64,000 bases of DNA from the NCBI RefSeq assembly GCF_029338195.1, contig NZ_CP119779.1, forward strand, positions 2,914,001 through 2,978,000, read 5' to 3'. This stretch comes from Haloarcula litorea. GTDB taxonomy: Archaea; Halobacteriota; Halobacteria; Halobacteriales; Haloarculaceae. The notes beneath the pieces are model-generated. The model did no database searches. It had not been told where the DNA came from and saw only the letters and a program-made list of their open reading frames with translations. Shown piece after piece: positions 15,173-22,797 of the stretch (positions are counted from its first letter, which is position 1; every line of letters starts with the position of its first letter). A program made the position numbers and the translations under genes.

Positions 15173-16248
15173 CCGACTCGAACACGCTACTCGTCACCTC
15201 GACTCAGGAAGGCATCGGTAAGACGGCCATCACTCTCGCGCTCGCGAAGTCCGCACAGGACGCCGGCAACGAGGTCGGCTACATGAAGCCCAAGGGCACC
15301 CGCCTGCAGAGCGCGGTCGGCAAGACCCGCGACGAGGACCCGATGCTGGCCCGCGAGCTACTCGGCCTCGACGCCGAGATGCACGAGATGGAACCCATCG
15401 TCTACTCGCCGACGTTCATCCAGGAGGCCATCCGCGGCCGCGAGGACCCCGACGAGCTCCGCGGGCGCGTCCTCGACAACTTCCAGTCGCTGTCCGAGGA
15501 CCGCGACCTGATGGTCGTCGAGGGCAGCGACCACCTCGACACCGGCGGCATCGTCGACCTGACCGACGTCGACATCGCCGAGGCGCTCGACGCCCGCGTC
15601 CTGCTGGTCTGTGGGTTCGCCACCGCCGGCGACGCCGACGAGGTGCTCGCGGCGGCCCGCCGCGTGGGCGACCGCCTCGCGGGCGTCGTCTTCAACGGGG
15701 TCAGCGACGCCGCGATGGAGGAGCTCACCGACGACGTCCTCCCCTTCCTCGAGGGGAAGGGCGTACCGGTCTACGGGTCGATCCCGAGCGTGGCCGACCT
15801 GGCCGGCGTCACGGTCGCCGACCTCGCGGACAGCCTCGGCGCGGACGTCCTGACCAACGAGGCACCGACCGACGTCCACGTCGAGCGGTTCACCGTCGGC
15901 GCGATGGGGGGCAACAGCGCCCTCGAACAGTTCCGCCGGACCCACGACGCCGTGATGATCACGGGCGGGGACCGATCGGAGATCCAGACGGCGGCGCTGG
16001 AGGCCTCCGGCATCGAGGCGCTGCTGCTGACCGGCGGGTTCCGTCCGGCAAGCGCCGTCCTCGGCCGTGCCGAGGAGGAGGGGGTCCCCATCCTGCTGGT
16101 CCAGTCGGACACCCGGACGACCATCGACCGGGTCGAGGACGTGCTCCGGTCGGGCCGGACCCGGGACGAGGCCACCGTCGAGCGGATGCAGGGCCTGCTC
16201 GCGGACAACGTCGACGTCGAGGCCGTCGTCGGCATCGACGAGGACTGA
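15169..16248 (+). CDS. BioD-like P-loop/DRTGG protein (phosphotransacetylase-family accessory)
   Basis: 359 residues. The N-terminal domain (about 1-210) is a BioD/CobQ-like P-loop NTPase with STQEGIGKT (11-19) and acidic VVEGSDHL (116-123). The C-terminal domain (about 215-330) is DRTGG-type (GGNSALEQFRR, TGGDRSEIQ, LLLTGG). This is the N-terminal module of some long phosphotransacetylases, but the catalytic PTA domain is absent, so it should not make acetyl phosphate. ATGA coupling to acd suggests a regulatory or assembly role in acetate/acyl-CoA conversion. The pair recurs in haloarchaea as far as I recall; function is inference. Confidence 0.75.
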   Translation: MTDSNTLLVTSTQEGIGKTAITLALAKSAQDAGNEVGYMKPKGTRLQSAVGKTRDEDPMLARELLGLDAEMHEMEPIVYSPTFIQEAIRGREDPDELRGRVLDNFQSLSEDRDLMVVEGSDHLDTGGIVDLTDVDIAEALDARVLLVCGFATAGDADEVLAAARRVGDRLAGVVFNGVSDAAMEELTDDVLPFLEGKGVPVYGSIPSVADLAGVTVADLADSLGADVLTNEAPTDVHVERFTVGAMGGNSALEQFRRTHDAVMITGGDRSEIQTAALEASGIEALLLTGGFRPASAVLGRAEEEGVPILLVQSDTRTTIDRVEDVLRSGRTRDEATVERMQGLLADNVDVEAVVGIDED

Positions 16249-16548
16249 TCGCGACTGCCGTCCCGGCCGCTCGCCTCGACCGCCCGGTATCGGTCCGTCG
16301 GCGGGAGCGGACAGGGGGGAGACGAGACGATCGAAGTCGTCGCGCCGACATTTCTGCTGCACCACCGTCGCTGAATTTCGACCGTCTCAGCCCTTGATAT
16401 AGATATCTCCAGACGAAACGTACCTCGGGCATTTAAGTTGTCTGACGCGCAAAGTGAAAGTGGAGCCGAGAGGCTCCGTAGTGTCACACGCTCGGGGGCT
16501 CCCCGTCCCCGATTCGACCCTGTTGTCACGCCACGAGCGACCGCTCCG
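16249..16548. other. 300-base intergenic region between convergent operons, with promoter-like element and hairpin
   Basis: No convincing protein gene. An AT-rich patch holds a TATA-like CATTTAAG (16431-16437). About 25-30 bases downstream is a perfect 6-bp hairpin with a GNRA loop, GGAGCC-GAGA-GGCTCC (16462-16477), followed by a GC-rich run toward the bioD 3' end. This could be the 5' end of a small RNA reading into the bioD tail in antisense, or simply a terminator. The evidence is weak. Confidence 0.3.
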
Positions 16549-17220
16549 TCAGGGGAGGACGGTCGCCGGTAGGTGCTCGCGGACGCCCGAGACGGCCTCG
16601 GCGGCGTCGGCGAGGGCCAGCTGCGGGACGGTCCACACCTCGCAGTCGGTCGTCCGTTCGAGGACCGGCGGGTTCGTGCGCTCGGCCGTGGTCGCGCCCT
16701 CGTACTCATTCAGGACGACGCCCCGAACCTCGACGCCGCGGGCGCGGAGCGCGTCGACGGTCAGCCCCGTGTGGTTCAGCGTTCCGAGCCCCGATCGGGC
16801 GACGACAAGCGCCGGCAGCCCGAGGTCGGCGACGAGGTCGAGGACCTCCCGACCGTCCGCCAGCGGGACCCGCAGGCCGCCGATCCCCTCGACGACGGCC
16901 GTCTCGTGAGCGGCGACGGACTCCCGAACCGCCGACAGTATCTCGCCGTACGCGAGGGGCTCGTCCGCCACGTCGGCGGCCACCTCGGGTGCCAGCGCCG
17001 GTTCGAGGTAGCGGTGACAGACCGCCGCGTCGTCGTCGCCGCAGGCATCGGCGACGAACCCGGCGTCGTCGTCCGGCGGGTGGCCGGTCTGACAGGGCTT
17101 GACCGCGACGGCGTCGCGACCCCGCTCGCGGAGCCAGCCCGTCAGTCCGGCCGTGACGACCGTCTTGCCGACGCCCGTGTCCGTCCCGACGACGAACAGC
17201 GCTCGCGCGCCGTCGGTCAC
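16549..17220 (-). CDS. bioD: ATP-dependent dethiobiotin synthetase BioD
   Basis: 223 residues. The start is a GTG at 17220, which overlaps the bioF stop as GTGA. The P-loop GTDTGVGKT (12-20) is the BioD hallmark, followed by the substrate lysine region AVKPCQTG, and VVEGIGGLRVPL for the Mg2+/carbamate pocket. It closes the ureido ring of dethiobiotin from diaminononanoate (or its carbamate), CO2 and ATP in the cytoplasm. Last gene of the bioB-bioU-bioF-bioD operon. Length and motifs are standard. Confidence 0.93.
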   Translation of the reverse strand: MTDGARALFVVGTDTGVGKTVVTAGLTGWLRERGRDAVAVKPCQTGHPPDDDAGFVADACGDDDAAVCHRYLEPALAPEVAADVADEPLAYGEILSAVRESVAAHETAVVEGIGGLRVPLADGREVLDLVADLGLPALVVARSGLGTLNHTGLTVDALRARGVEVRGVVLNEYEGATTAERTNPPVLERTTDCEVWTVPQLALADAAEAVSGVREHLPATVLP

Positions 17221-18416
17221 AACACCCCGACCTCCTCGCCGGCCCGCTCGAAGGCGTCGAGACACCGTTCGACGTCCGCGTCGGTGTGCGTCGCCATCGG
17301 CGCGACGCGGATGCGGGACGTTCCCTCCGGTACCGTCGGCGGCCGGATGGCGGGTGCGACGACGCCGTGCTCGCGCAGCTCCTCGTCGAGCGCGAGCGCG
17401 TCGGCGCGGTCGCCGACGAGGACCGGCAGGATGTGCGTCTCGCCGAGCACCTCGTAGCCCATCGCCTCGAACCCCTCGCGGAGCCGTTCGACGGTGGTCC
17501 AGAGCCGGTCCGTTCGGTCCGTCTCGCGGGCGATCCGCAGCGCCTCTCGGGCGGCCGCCGCCGCCGGCGGTGCGAGGCCGGTCGAGAACACGAACGAGCG
17601 GGCGGCGTTGAGCAGGTACTCGATCAGGGCCTCGTCGCCGGCGACGTAGCCGCCCTGACTCGCCAGCGCCTTCGAGAGGGTCCCAAGCTGGATATCGACG
17701 CGGTCGCTCAGCCCCTCGCGCTGGACGACGCCGCCGCCCCCGTCGAACACCCCCGTCGCGTGGGCCTCGTCGACCATCAGCCACGCGCCGGCCTCCTCGC
17801 AGACGTCACAGAGCGCCGCCAGCGGGGCCACGTCGCCGTCCATCGAGAACACCGAGTCGGTGACCACGAGCCAGGACTCGTCGGTCCCGGCCCCCGCCGC
17901 CCGCGCTTCGAGCTTCGCGCGCAGGTCCTCGGGATCGCAGTGGTCGTAGACGACCGTCTCGCCCGCGCCGACGCGGCAGCCGTCGATGATGGAGGCGTGG
18001 TTCAGTTCGTCCGAGAAGACCGCGTCGGGCGCGAGCGCGTCGATGGTGCCGACGTTGGCTGCGTACCCCGACGAGAAGACGAGGGCGCGCTCGGAGCGCT
18101 TACACGCCGCGAGGTCCCGTTCCAGCGCGCGGTGTGCCCGCGTGTCGCCGGTGACCAGCCGGGAGGCACCCGCGCCCGTCCCGACCGTGCGAGCGCCGAG
18201 TTCGGCCGCCCGCTGGACCCGCCCGTCGTCGGCCAGTCCGAGGTAGTTGTTGGCCGCGAAGACGACCGTCTCCTCGCCGAACTCGGTCGCTTCGCCCTTC
18301 GGGTCCTCGCCGAAGCGGGTGCGAGCGCCGACGGACTCCGCGACTTCGAGGTGACGACGGAGGTCCCGATCCTCGCGCTTCCGGAGTCGCGAATCCAGAT
18401 CGAACCCGTGGCTCAT
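17217..18416 (-). CDS. bioF: 8-amino-7-oxononanoate synthase BioF
   Basis: 399 residues, PLP-dependent alpha-oxoamine synthase. It has FAANNYLGLADD (53-64), the aspartate/histidine pocket VDEAHATG (215-222) and the PLP lysine in GTLSKALASQGGYVAG (Lys249). It condenses pimeloyl-thioester with L-alanine to KAPA, releasing CO2. The source of the pimeloyl group is not encoded here (no bioC, bioH or bioW in the window). Glycine C-acetyltransferase is a close relative, but the operon settles the assignment. It is 25 bases after the bioU stop and overlaps bioD by 4. Confidence 0.93.
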   Translation of the reverse strand: MSHGFDLDSRLRKREDRDLRRHLEVAESVGARTRFGEDPKGEATEFGEETVVFAANNYLGLADDGRVQRAAELGARTVGTGAGASRLVTGDTRAHRALERDLAACKRSERALVFSSGYAANVGTIDALAPDAVFSDELNHASIIDGCRVGAGETVVYDHCDPEDLRAKLEARAAGAGTDESWLVVTDSVFSMDGDVAPLAALCDVCEEAGAWLMVDEAHATGVFDGGGGVVQREGLSDRVDIQLGTLSKALASQGGYVAGDEALIEYLLNAARSFVFSTGLAPPAAAAAREALRIARETDRTDRLWTTVERLREGFEAMGYEVLGETHILPVLVGDRADALALDEELREHGVVAPAIRPPTVPEGTSRIRVAPMATHTDADVERCLDAFERAGEEVGVL

Positions 18417-18441
18417 ACTCGGAGGGAGAGTGACGCGGCGT

Positions 18442-19515
18442 TCAAAATCCGGGCATCAGGTCGGCCGGGCCGAAGACACCGTAGTGGCCGGCGCGGTTGT
18501 TGCGGACGCCGGCCTTCAGGTAGCCCAGCGCGGGGCCGTTGACGTTCGCCTCCATACTGGTGGCGTCGTCCAACTGGAACGTGTTGGTACCGCGCTCGCC
18601 GTCGAAGGTGCGGCCGGTGACGCTGACCGTCGTCGTCGTGGGCTTCTCGTCGGAGCGGACGTCGAGGACGCCGCCGACGGTCACGTCCTCGGCGTCGCAG
18701 ACGCCGGCCCGTTCCAGCAGTACGTCGTCGGCGTGTTCCATATCGTGGAACTCCAGCACCCCGTCGTGTTCGTCGATCAGTTCCTCGATCTCGGCCTCGG
18801 TCATCTCCCTGGCCGTCTCGATGTCGTAGCCGTCGAGGTGGGCGATGTCCTCGCGGACGGTGCCGCGGTTGTCCTCGTAGCCGCTCTTGAGGCCGACGCC
18901 CCACCAGATCTCGACCGCCTCGACCTCGACGAACGACTGGGCGGCCAGCGCGGCCGCCCCGGTGAGGAAGCCCGGCGTCGCGCCCGCGCCGCAGACGAAC
19001 GTGATGCCGGACTCTTTCAGCGTCTCCTCGCGGTCGTCTAACATCCCGATGACGCGGGAGCGCTTGAGCACGTCCACGAGGACGCCCTCGTAGTCGGCGT
19101 CGGCGAACCGTTCGGCCACGCGGGGGATGAAGTCGTGTTCGAGGTTCGGGAGCGCGATGAGGACGGCGTCGATCGCGTCGCTCTCCGCGATGACGTCGTC
19201 GATGGGCGTCTCCGTCGGTTCGCCCTGCGCGCTGGCGACGATCCCGGCCTCGTCGCCGTGCTGTTTCACGCCATCGCCCTCGGCGGTGGCGGCTTTCGCG
19301 CCGCCGTCTGTGGCGACCTCGTCTCCCGGGCCGCTCGCGATGTTCCCCTCTGTCGCCTCCAGGAGTTCGTCCACGTCGAGGCCGTCGTGGTCGACGGCCA
19401 CGCCGTTGCGGTCACAGGCCGCGACCGGTGTCAGCCCGTCCTTCTCGCGCGAGACGTCCAGCGTTCGTCGGCCGATGCCTCCGGTGCCAAGTACAGCGAA
19501 GCGTACGTCGTCCAT
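18442..19515 (-). CDS. bioU: BioU-type protein, putative (S)-8-amino-7-oxononanoate-to-diamine converting suicide enzyme
   Basis: 357 residues. An N-terminal Rossmann motif (VLGTGGIGRRTLD, 8-20) and a saccharopine-dehydrogenase-like C-terminal domain. Such proteins were long annotated as saccharopine dehydrogenase-like oxidoreductases. In cyanobacteria the family member BioU replaces BioA, using the side-chain amine of one of its own lysines to make diaminononanoate from KAPA with NAD(P)H. Here it sits between bioB and bioF, and no bioA is present. Lys151 in VDVLKRSRVIG is a candidate donor lysine. Residues about 57-105 are an acidic low-complexity insertion within the nucleotide-binding domain. 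Gene context makes the call strong; lysine assignment is inference. Confidence 0.8.
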   Translation of the reverse strand: MDDVRFAVLGTGGIGRRTLDVSREKDGLTPVAACDRNGVAVDHDGLDVDELLEATEGNIASGPGDEVATDGGAKAATAEGDGVKQHGDEAGIVASAQGEPTETPIDDVIAESDAIDAVLIALPNLEHDFIPRVAERFADADYEGVLVDVLKRSRVIGMLDDREETLKESGITFVCGAGATPGFLTGAAALAAQSFVEVEAVEIWWGVGLKSGYEDNRGTVREDIAHLDGYDIETAREMTEAEIEELIDEHDGVLEFHDMEHADDVLLERAGVCDAEDVTVGGVLDVRSDEKPTTTTVSVTGRTFDGERGTNTFQLDDATSMEANVNGPALGYLKAGVRNNRAGHYGVFGPADLMPGF

Positions 19516-19518
19516 AGG

Positions 19519-20634
19519 TCAGTCGTCGGATTGGAGTTCTGATTTGCTCTGTGCGGTGCCCGCGGCCGTCTCCGGGTCGGTCCCGTCGTCGGCGCGCTCC
19601 TTGACCCGCTCGGGGTCGAACTCGTTGGCGTCGGTGTTGGGTTCGAGACCCGCCTCCTCGATGATCTCGATGTCGTCGGCGGCGGACTGGCCCTCCGTCG
19701 TGAGGTAGTCCCCGGTGAGGATGCCGTCAGCGCCCGCTTCGAGGGCCGCCACCTGCCCGTCGGTGTCTAAGTTCACCTCGCGTCCGCCGGTCAGGCGAAC
19801 GCGGGCCTCGGGGTGGAGCAGTCGGTAGACGGCGATGGTCTCGACGACCTCCTCGACGGTGATATCGGGGAGGCCCCGCTCGGCCATCGGCGTCCCCTCG
19901 ACGGGGTTGAGGATGTTGACCGGCAGCGAGGAGACCCCGATGTCCTGCAGCGCGATCGCGGCGTCCACGCGGTCGGTCGGCGTCTCGCCCATCCCGAGGA
20001 TGACGCCGGCACAGAGGTCCATCCCGGCCTCCTTGGCGGTCTCGAGCGTCGCCACGCGGTCCTCGAAGGAGTGGGTCTGGACGACCTCCGGAAAGTACCG
20101 GGGCGAGGTCTCGATGTTGTGATTGTAGTGGTTCAGCCCCTCCTCGGCGAGGATGCGGGCCTCCTCCTCTGTGAGGATGCCCAGGGAGGCGTCCACCTCC
20201 ACGTCCGTCTCGTCGCGGACGAGCCGGATTGCCTCCAGCACCTCTTCCCACTCCTCGGGGCGCTGTTCCTTCGAGACGCCCTTCTCGGCGAGGACGATGC
20301 CGAACCGCTGGGCACCGTCGCGTTCGGCCCGCTCGGCCGCCTCGAGGATCTTCTCCGGCCCGAGGAAGCCGTAGTTGTCGATCCCGGTGTCGAAGTGGAC
20401 CGACTGGGCGCAGAACCCGCAGTCCTCCGCGCAGTCGCCGGCCTTCGCGTTCACGATGGAGCACGCGTCGACGGTGTCGTCACCCAGCTGCGCGCGGACG
20501 TAGTCCGCGCCCGCAGCGAGCGGTTCGACCGGTTGGGCCAGCAACGCCAGCCCGTCCCGTCGATCGAGGCGCTCGCCGTCCAGCACGCGCGCGACGGCGT
20601 CGTCTACCGTTCGGTTGCCCGTCTCGTAAACCAC
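19519..20634 (-). CDS. bioB: Biotin synthase BioB
   Basis: 371 residues from a GTG at 20634 (a TATA-like CCTTTATT 25-32 bases upstream supports a leaderless start there; no nearby ATG). The radical-SAM motif is CAEDCGFCAQS, Cys68/72/75. It continues with HYNHNIETS, ILGMGET and NILNPVEGTPM, all typical of BioB. It inserts sulfur into dethiobiotin using SAM and Fe-S clusters. The tail (about 330-371) is acidic and longer than bacterial BioB. First gene of the operon, 3 bases before bioU, and divergent from coxB. Confidence 0.95.
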   Translation of the reverse strand: MVYETGNRTVDDAVARVLDGERLDRRDGLALLAQPVEPLAAGADYVRAQLGDDTVDACSIVNAKAGDCAEDCGFCAQSVHFDTGIDNYGFLGPEKILEAAERAERDGAQRFGIVLAEKGVSKEQRPEEWEEVLEAIRLVRDETDVEVDASLGILTEEEARILAEEGLNHYNHNIETSPRYFPEVVQTHSFEDRVATLETAKEAGMDLCAGVILGMGETPTDRVDAAIALQDIGVSSLPVNILNPVEGTPMAERGLPDITVEEVVETIAVYRLLHPEARVRLTGGREVNLDTDGQVAALEAGADGILTGDYLTTEGQSAADDIEIIEEAGLEPNTDANEFDPERVKERADDGTDPETAAGTAQSKSELQSDD

Positions 20635-20721
20635 ACAGCCACAATCAGTTGACGATCGAATAAAGGTTCGGGTGCAGGGGCTGGCGAAGCTATTTACGAG
20701 TGCCGACCCCAGCCCGAGGTA
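20635..20721. promoter_or_regulatory. Divergent promoter region of bioB and coxB
   Basis: 87 bases with two TATA-like elements: on the minus strand CCTTTATT (20659-20666), 25-32 bases before the bioB GTG, and on the plus strand TATTTA (20691-20696), 26-31 bases before the coxB ATG. Both imply leaderless transcripts. No clear biotin operator was recognised. Confidence 0.55.
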
Positions 20722-21483
20722 ATGCGTCGCAGTCGCTGGGTCTCCCGCCTCGTCCTCCTCGCCGTCGGACTCTGTCTGTTCGCGTCGCCGGCCGCCGCCC
20801 AGTCGGTCAACCGAGCCGCCATCGACGATCTGAACGAGCAGCTGCTGTACGTCGCGCTCCCGCTGACGCTGTTCGTCGAGCTGACGCTCGTCTACGCGGT
20901 CTACCGCTTCCGGAACAACGACGACCCGCGGCCGACGGTCGACGACCCCGCACTGGAGATCACGTGGACGGCCGCCACGGGGGCGATCCTCGTCTTCGTC
21001 GGCGTCTCCGCGTTCTTCGTCCTCGCGAACCCCTACATCTCGCCGGCCGCGGCGTCGCCGGCAGACGGCGAACTCGGCGACGAGACCGAGATCGAGGTGC
21101 TTGGCTACCAGTGGGGCTGGGAGTTCCACTACCCCGAGGCGAACGTCACCACGCAGGAGCGACTGGTGCTCCCCCGCGACAGGGACGTCCTCTTCAGACT
21201 CACGTCGGCCGACGTCATCCACTCGTTGTACGTCCCGAAACTCGGGCTGAAACAGGACATCTTCCCGGGCCAGGAGACGCTCGCCCGGACCAGGGCGACC
21301 CGGACCGGGAGCTACCGGCTCTACTGCGCGGAACTCTGTGGCTCCGGTCACTCGCGGATGCAGGCCACCGTGGTGGTGCTGAACCAGTCCGAGTACGACG
21401 CGTGGCTGGCGGACCGGCGCGCGGGTGACGGGAACGCCGACACCGACGCCAACGCGACCGCCCGCGTCGCCGCGCCCGCCTGA
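20722..21483 (+). CDS. coxB: Cytochrome c oxidase subunit II (CuA-containing)
   Basis: 253 residues. Signal peptide (about 1-26, ending AAA-Q), two membrane helices (about 41-62 and 86-104), then an external cupredoxin domain. All CuA ligands are visible: His167, and CAELCGSGHSRM with Cys202, Glu204, Cys206, His210, Met213. The aromatic YQWGWEFHYPE (129-139) is the electron-entry strip. It accepts electrons from a copper protein or cytochrome and passes them to subunit I. No subunit I or III gene is in the window; a DUF420 gene follows. The C-terminus is short and low-complexity. Confidence 0.93.
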   Translation: MRRSRWVSRLVLLAVGLCLFASPAAAQSVNRAAIDDLNEQLLYVALPLTLFVELTLVYAVYRFRNNDDPRPTVDDPALEITWTAATGAILVFVGVSAFFVLANPYISPAAASPADGELGDETEIEVLGYQWGWEFHYPEANVTTQERLVLPRDRDVLFRLTSADVIHSLYVPKLGLKQDIFPGQETLARTRATRTGSYRLYCAELCGSGHSRMQATVVVLNQSEYDAWLADRRAGDGNADTDANATARVAAPA

Positions 21484-21535
21484 GTCGCCGCCCGCCTTCA
21501 CAACCCACAAGACGACTGCGCGCCCAGTGTCGTCT

Positions 21536-22093
21536 ATGTCGCAGGTCCGCGAGCGGGTCCCCGAACTGACCGGGCTGTTGACCGTGGTCTCGCTGGCGCT
21601 CGTGTTCGGTGCCGTCCTCGGGGCGATCCCGCGGGGGGCCATCCCCGCCGCGCCCGCGTCGGCGCTCGCCGCGATCCCCCACGTCAACGCCGCACTCAGC
21701 GCCGCGGCCATCGCGACCATCGTCGGCGGCGTCCGGGCTATCCGCCGCGGCGACGTCGCCCGGCACCGCCGGTCGATGCTCGCGGCGTTCGGCCTGTTCG
21801 TCGCCTTCCTCGCGCTGTACCTCTACCGCATCACGCTGGTCGGGCCGACGGAGTTCGCCGGGCCGGCGGTCGTCGAGACGTACGTCTACCTCCCGCTGCT
21901 CGCGGTCCACGTCCTGCTCGCGCTCGTGGCCATCCCCGCCGTCTACTACGTCCTCCTGCTGGCGCTGAGCCACCCCGTGAGCGAACTGGGCGAGACGAAC
22001 CACCCGCGTGCCGGCAGGCTCGCGGCGTCGCTGTGGCTCGTCTCCTTTACCCTCGGCATCGTCGTCTACGCGATGCTGTACGTCGTCTGGTGA
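21536..22093 (+). CDS. DUF420 membrane protein, probable cytochrome oxidase assembly (CtaM-like)
   Basis: 185 residues from the ATG at 21536, 52 bases after coxB. About five membrane helices. It carries the DUF420 features HVNAALSAAAIATIVGGVRAIRRGDVARHRRSM (quoted region spans residues 49-81) and the second-half pattern LLAVHVLLALVAIP followed by a C-terminal NHPRAGR. DUF420 proteins, including Bacillus CtaM, are needed for maturation of haem-copper oxidases. Linkage to coxB supports this role. Conserved histidines in helices two and four could bind haem or copper. Confidence 0.8.
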   Translation: MSQVRERVPELTGLLTVVSLALVFGAVLGAIPRGAIPAAPASALAAIPHVNAALSAAAIATIVGGVRAIRRGDVARHRRSMLAAFGLFVAFLALYLYRITLVGPTEFAGPAVVETYVYLPLLAVHVLLALVAIPAVYYVLLLALSHPVSELGETNHPRAGRLAASLWLVSFTLGIVVYAMLYVVW

Positions 22094-22660
22094 CTACGCC
22101 GTCCACTCCTCGCGGAGCAGCCCGAACCAGAGCGTGTCGCGGTACTCGCCGTCGAGGAACCACTCCGACCGGTGGGTCCCCTCCCGGGTGAACCCGAGCC
22201 GCTCCAGCACCGCGACCGAGTCGTCGTTCGCGCTCGCGACGCGGGCCTTCCACTTCCGGAGCGCCCGCTGGTCGAAGCCGTACTCGACGAGCCGACGGGC
22301 CGCCTCGGTCGCGTAGCCGTTCCCCCACGCGTCGGGCTCGAACCAGTACGCCAACTCCGCCAGCCCCTGCTCCGCGTCGTGATCGGTCATCGCGACGAGG
22401 CCGACGGGATCGGTGCGGGTCGTGACGGACGTGTCGTCGCCACCGTTCGGGTCGACACAGACCAGCAGGTGGACCGAGTCCCCGTCGGCGAGCGTCTCCT
22501 CGTAGAACGTCTCCATCTGCTCGCCGGTCATCGGCTGCGGGTAGGTTCCCCACCCCCAGACCCGGTCGTCGCTGACGACCTGCTGGATCCAGTCGAGGTC
22601 CTCGCGCTCTGGCGTCCGGAGGGCCGTTCGGTCGGTCTCGAGGAAGGGGGGACCGGGCAT
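22094..22660 (-). CDS. GNAT family N-acetyltransferase (RimJ/RimL-like)
   Basis: 188 residues from the ATG at 22660 (ATG at 22717 is less likely because the family begins FLETDRTALRTPERED). The acetyl-CoA fold is evident, with ELAYWFEPDAWGNGYATEAA carrying the Q/R-x-x-G-x-G/A-like pyrophosphate loop (WGNGYATEA), and SANDDSVAVLERLGFTREG near the end, as in RimJ/RimL and spermidine-type acetylases. It acetylates an amine of a protein or small molecule; substrate unknown. It abuts the DUF420 gene tail to tail without a gap. Confidence 0.8.
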   Translation of the reverse strand: MPGPPFLETDRTALRTPEREDLDWIQQVVSDDRVWGWGTYPQPMTGEQMETFYEETLADGDSVHLLVCVDPNGGDDTSVTTRTDPVGLVAMTDHDAEQGLAELAYWFEPDAWGNGYATEAARRLVEYGFDQRALRKWKARVASANDDSVAVLERLGFTREGTHRSEWFLDGEYRDTLWFGLLREEWTA

Positions 22661-22772
22661 ACGCCGTCGGTCGGGCGGTGACGTGAAAAGCGTGCTCGTC
22701 GTGTGACGAGTGTTCACGCTACCCGCGGACCCACCCGCCCTCGCGGGTCAGCCGTTCCCCGCTCGGCCGTGA

Positions 22773-22797
22773 GGTCGTCTCGCTTCGCTCGACGACC
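22773..22797 (-). terminator. Hairpin directly after the purF stop
   Basis: GGTCGTC-N11-GACGACC, a 7-bp perfect stem touching the purF stop codon at 22798. It lies at the expected 3' end of the purF mRNA. No T-tract follows. Confidence 0.35.

Noticed and set aside
16549-17220. bioD as cobyrinic acid synthase or MinD-like ATPase
   Set aside because: The GTDTGVGKT loop, length and operon context fit dethiobiotin synthetase specifically.
19519-21720. Fusion of bioB with a 361-residue N-terminal extension
   Set aside because: The extension overlaps coxB in antisense and has shadow-type composition. The GTG at 20634 with a TATA-like element upstream gives a normal BioB.
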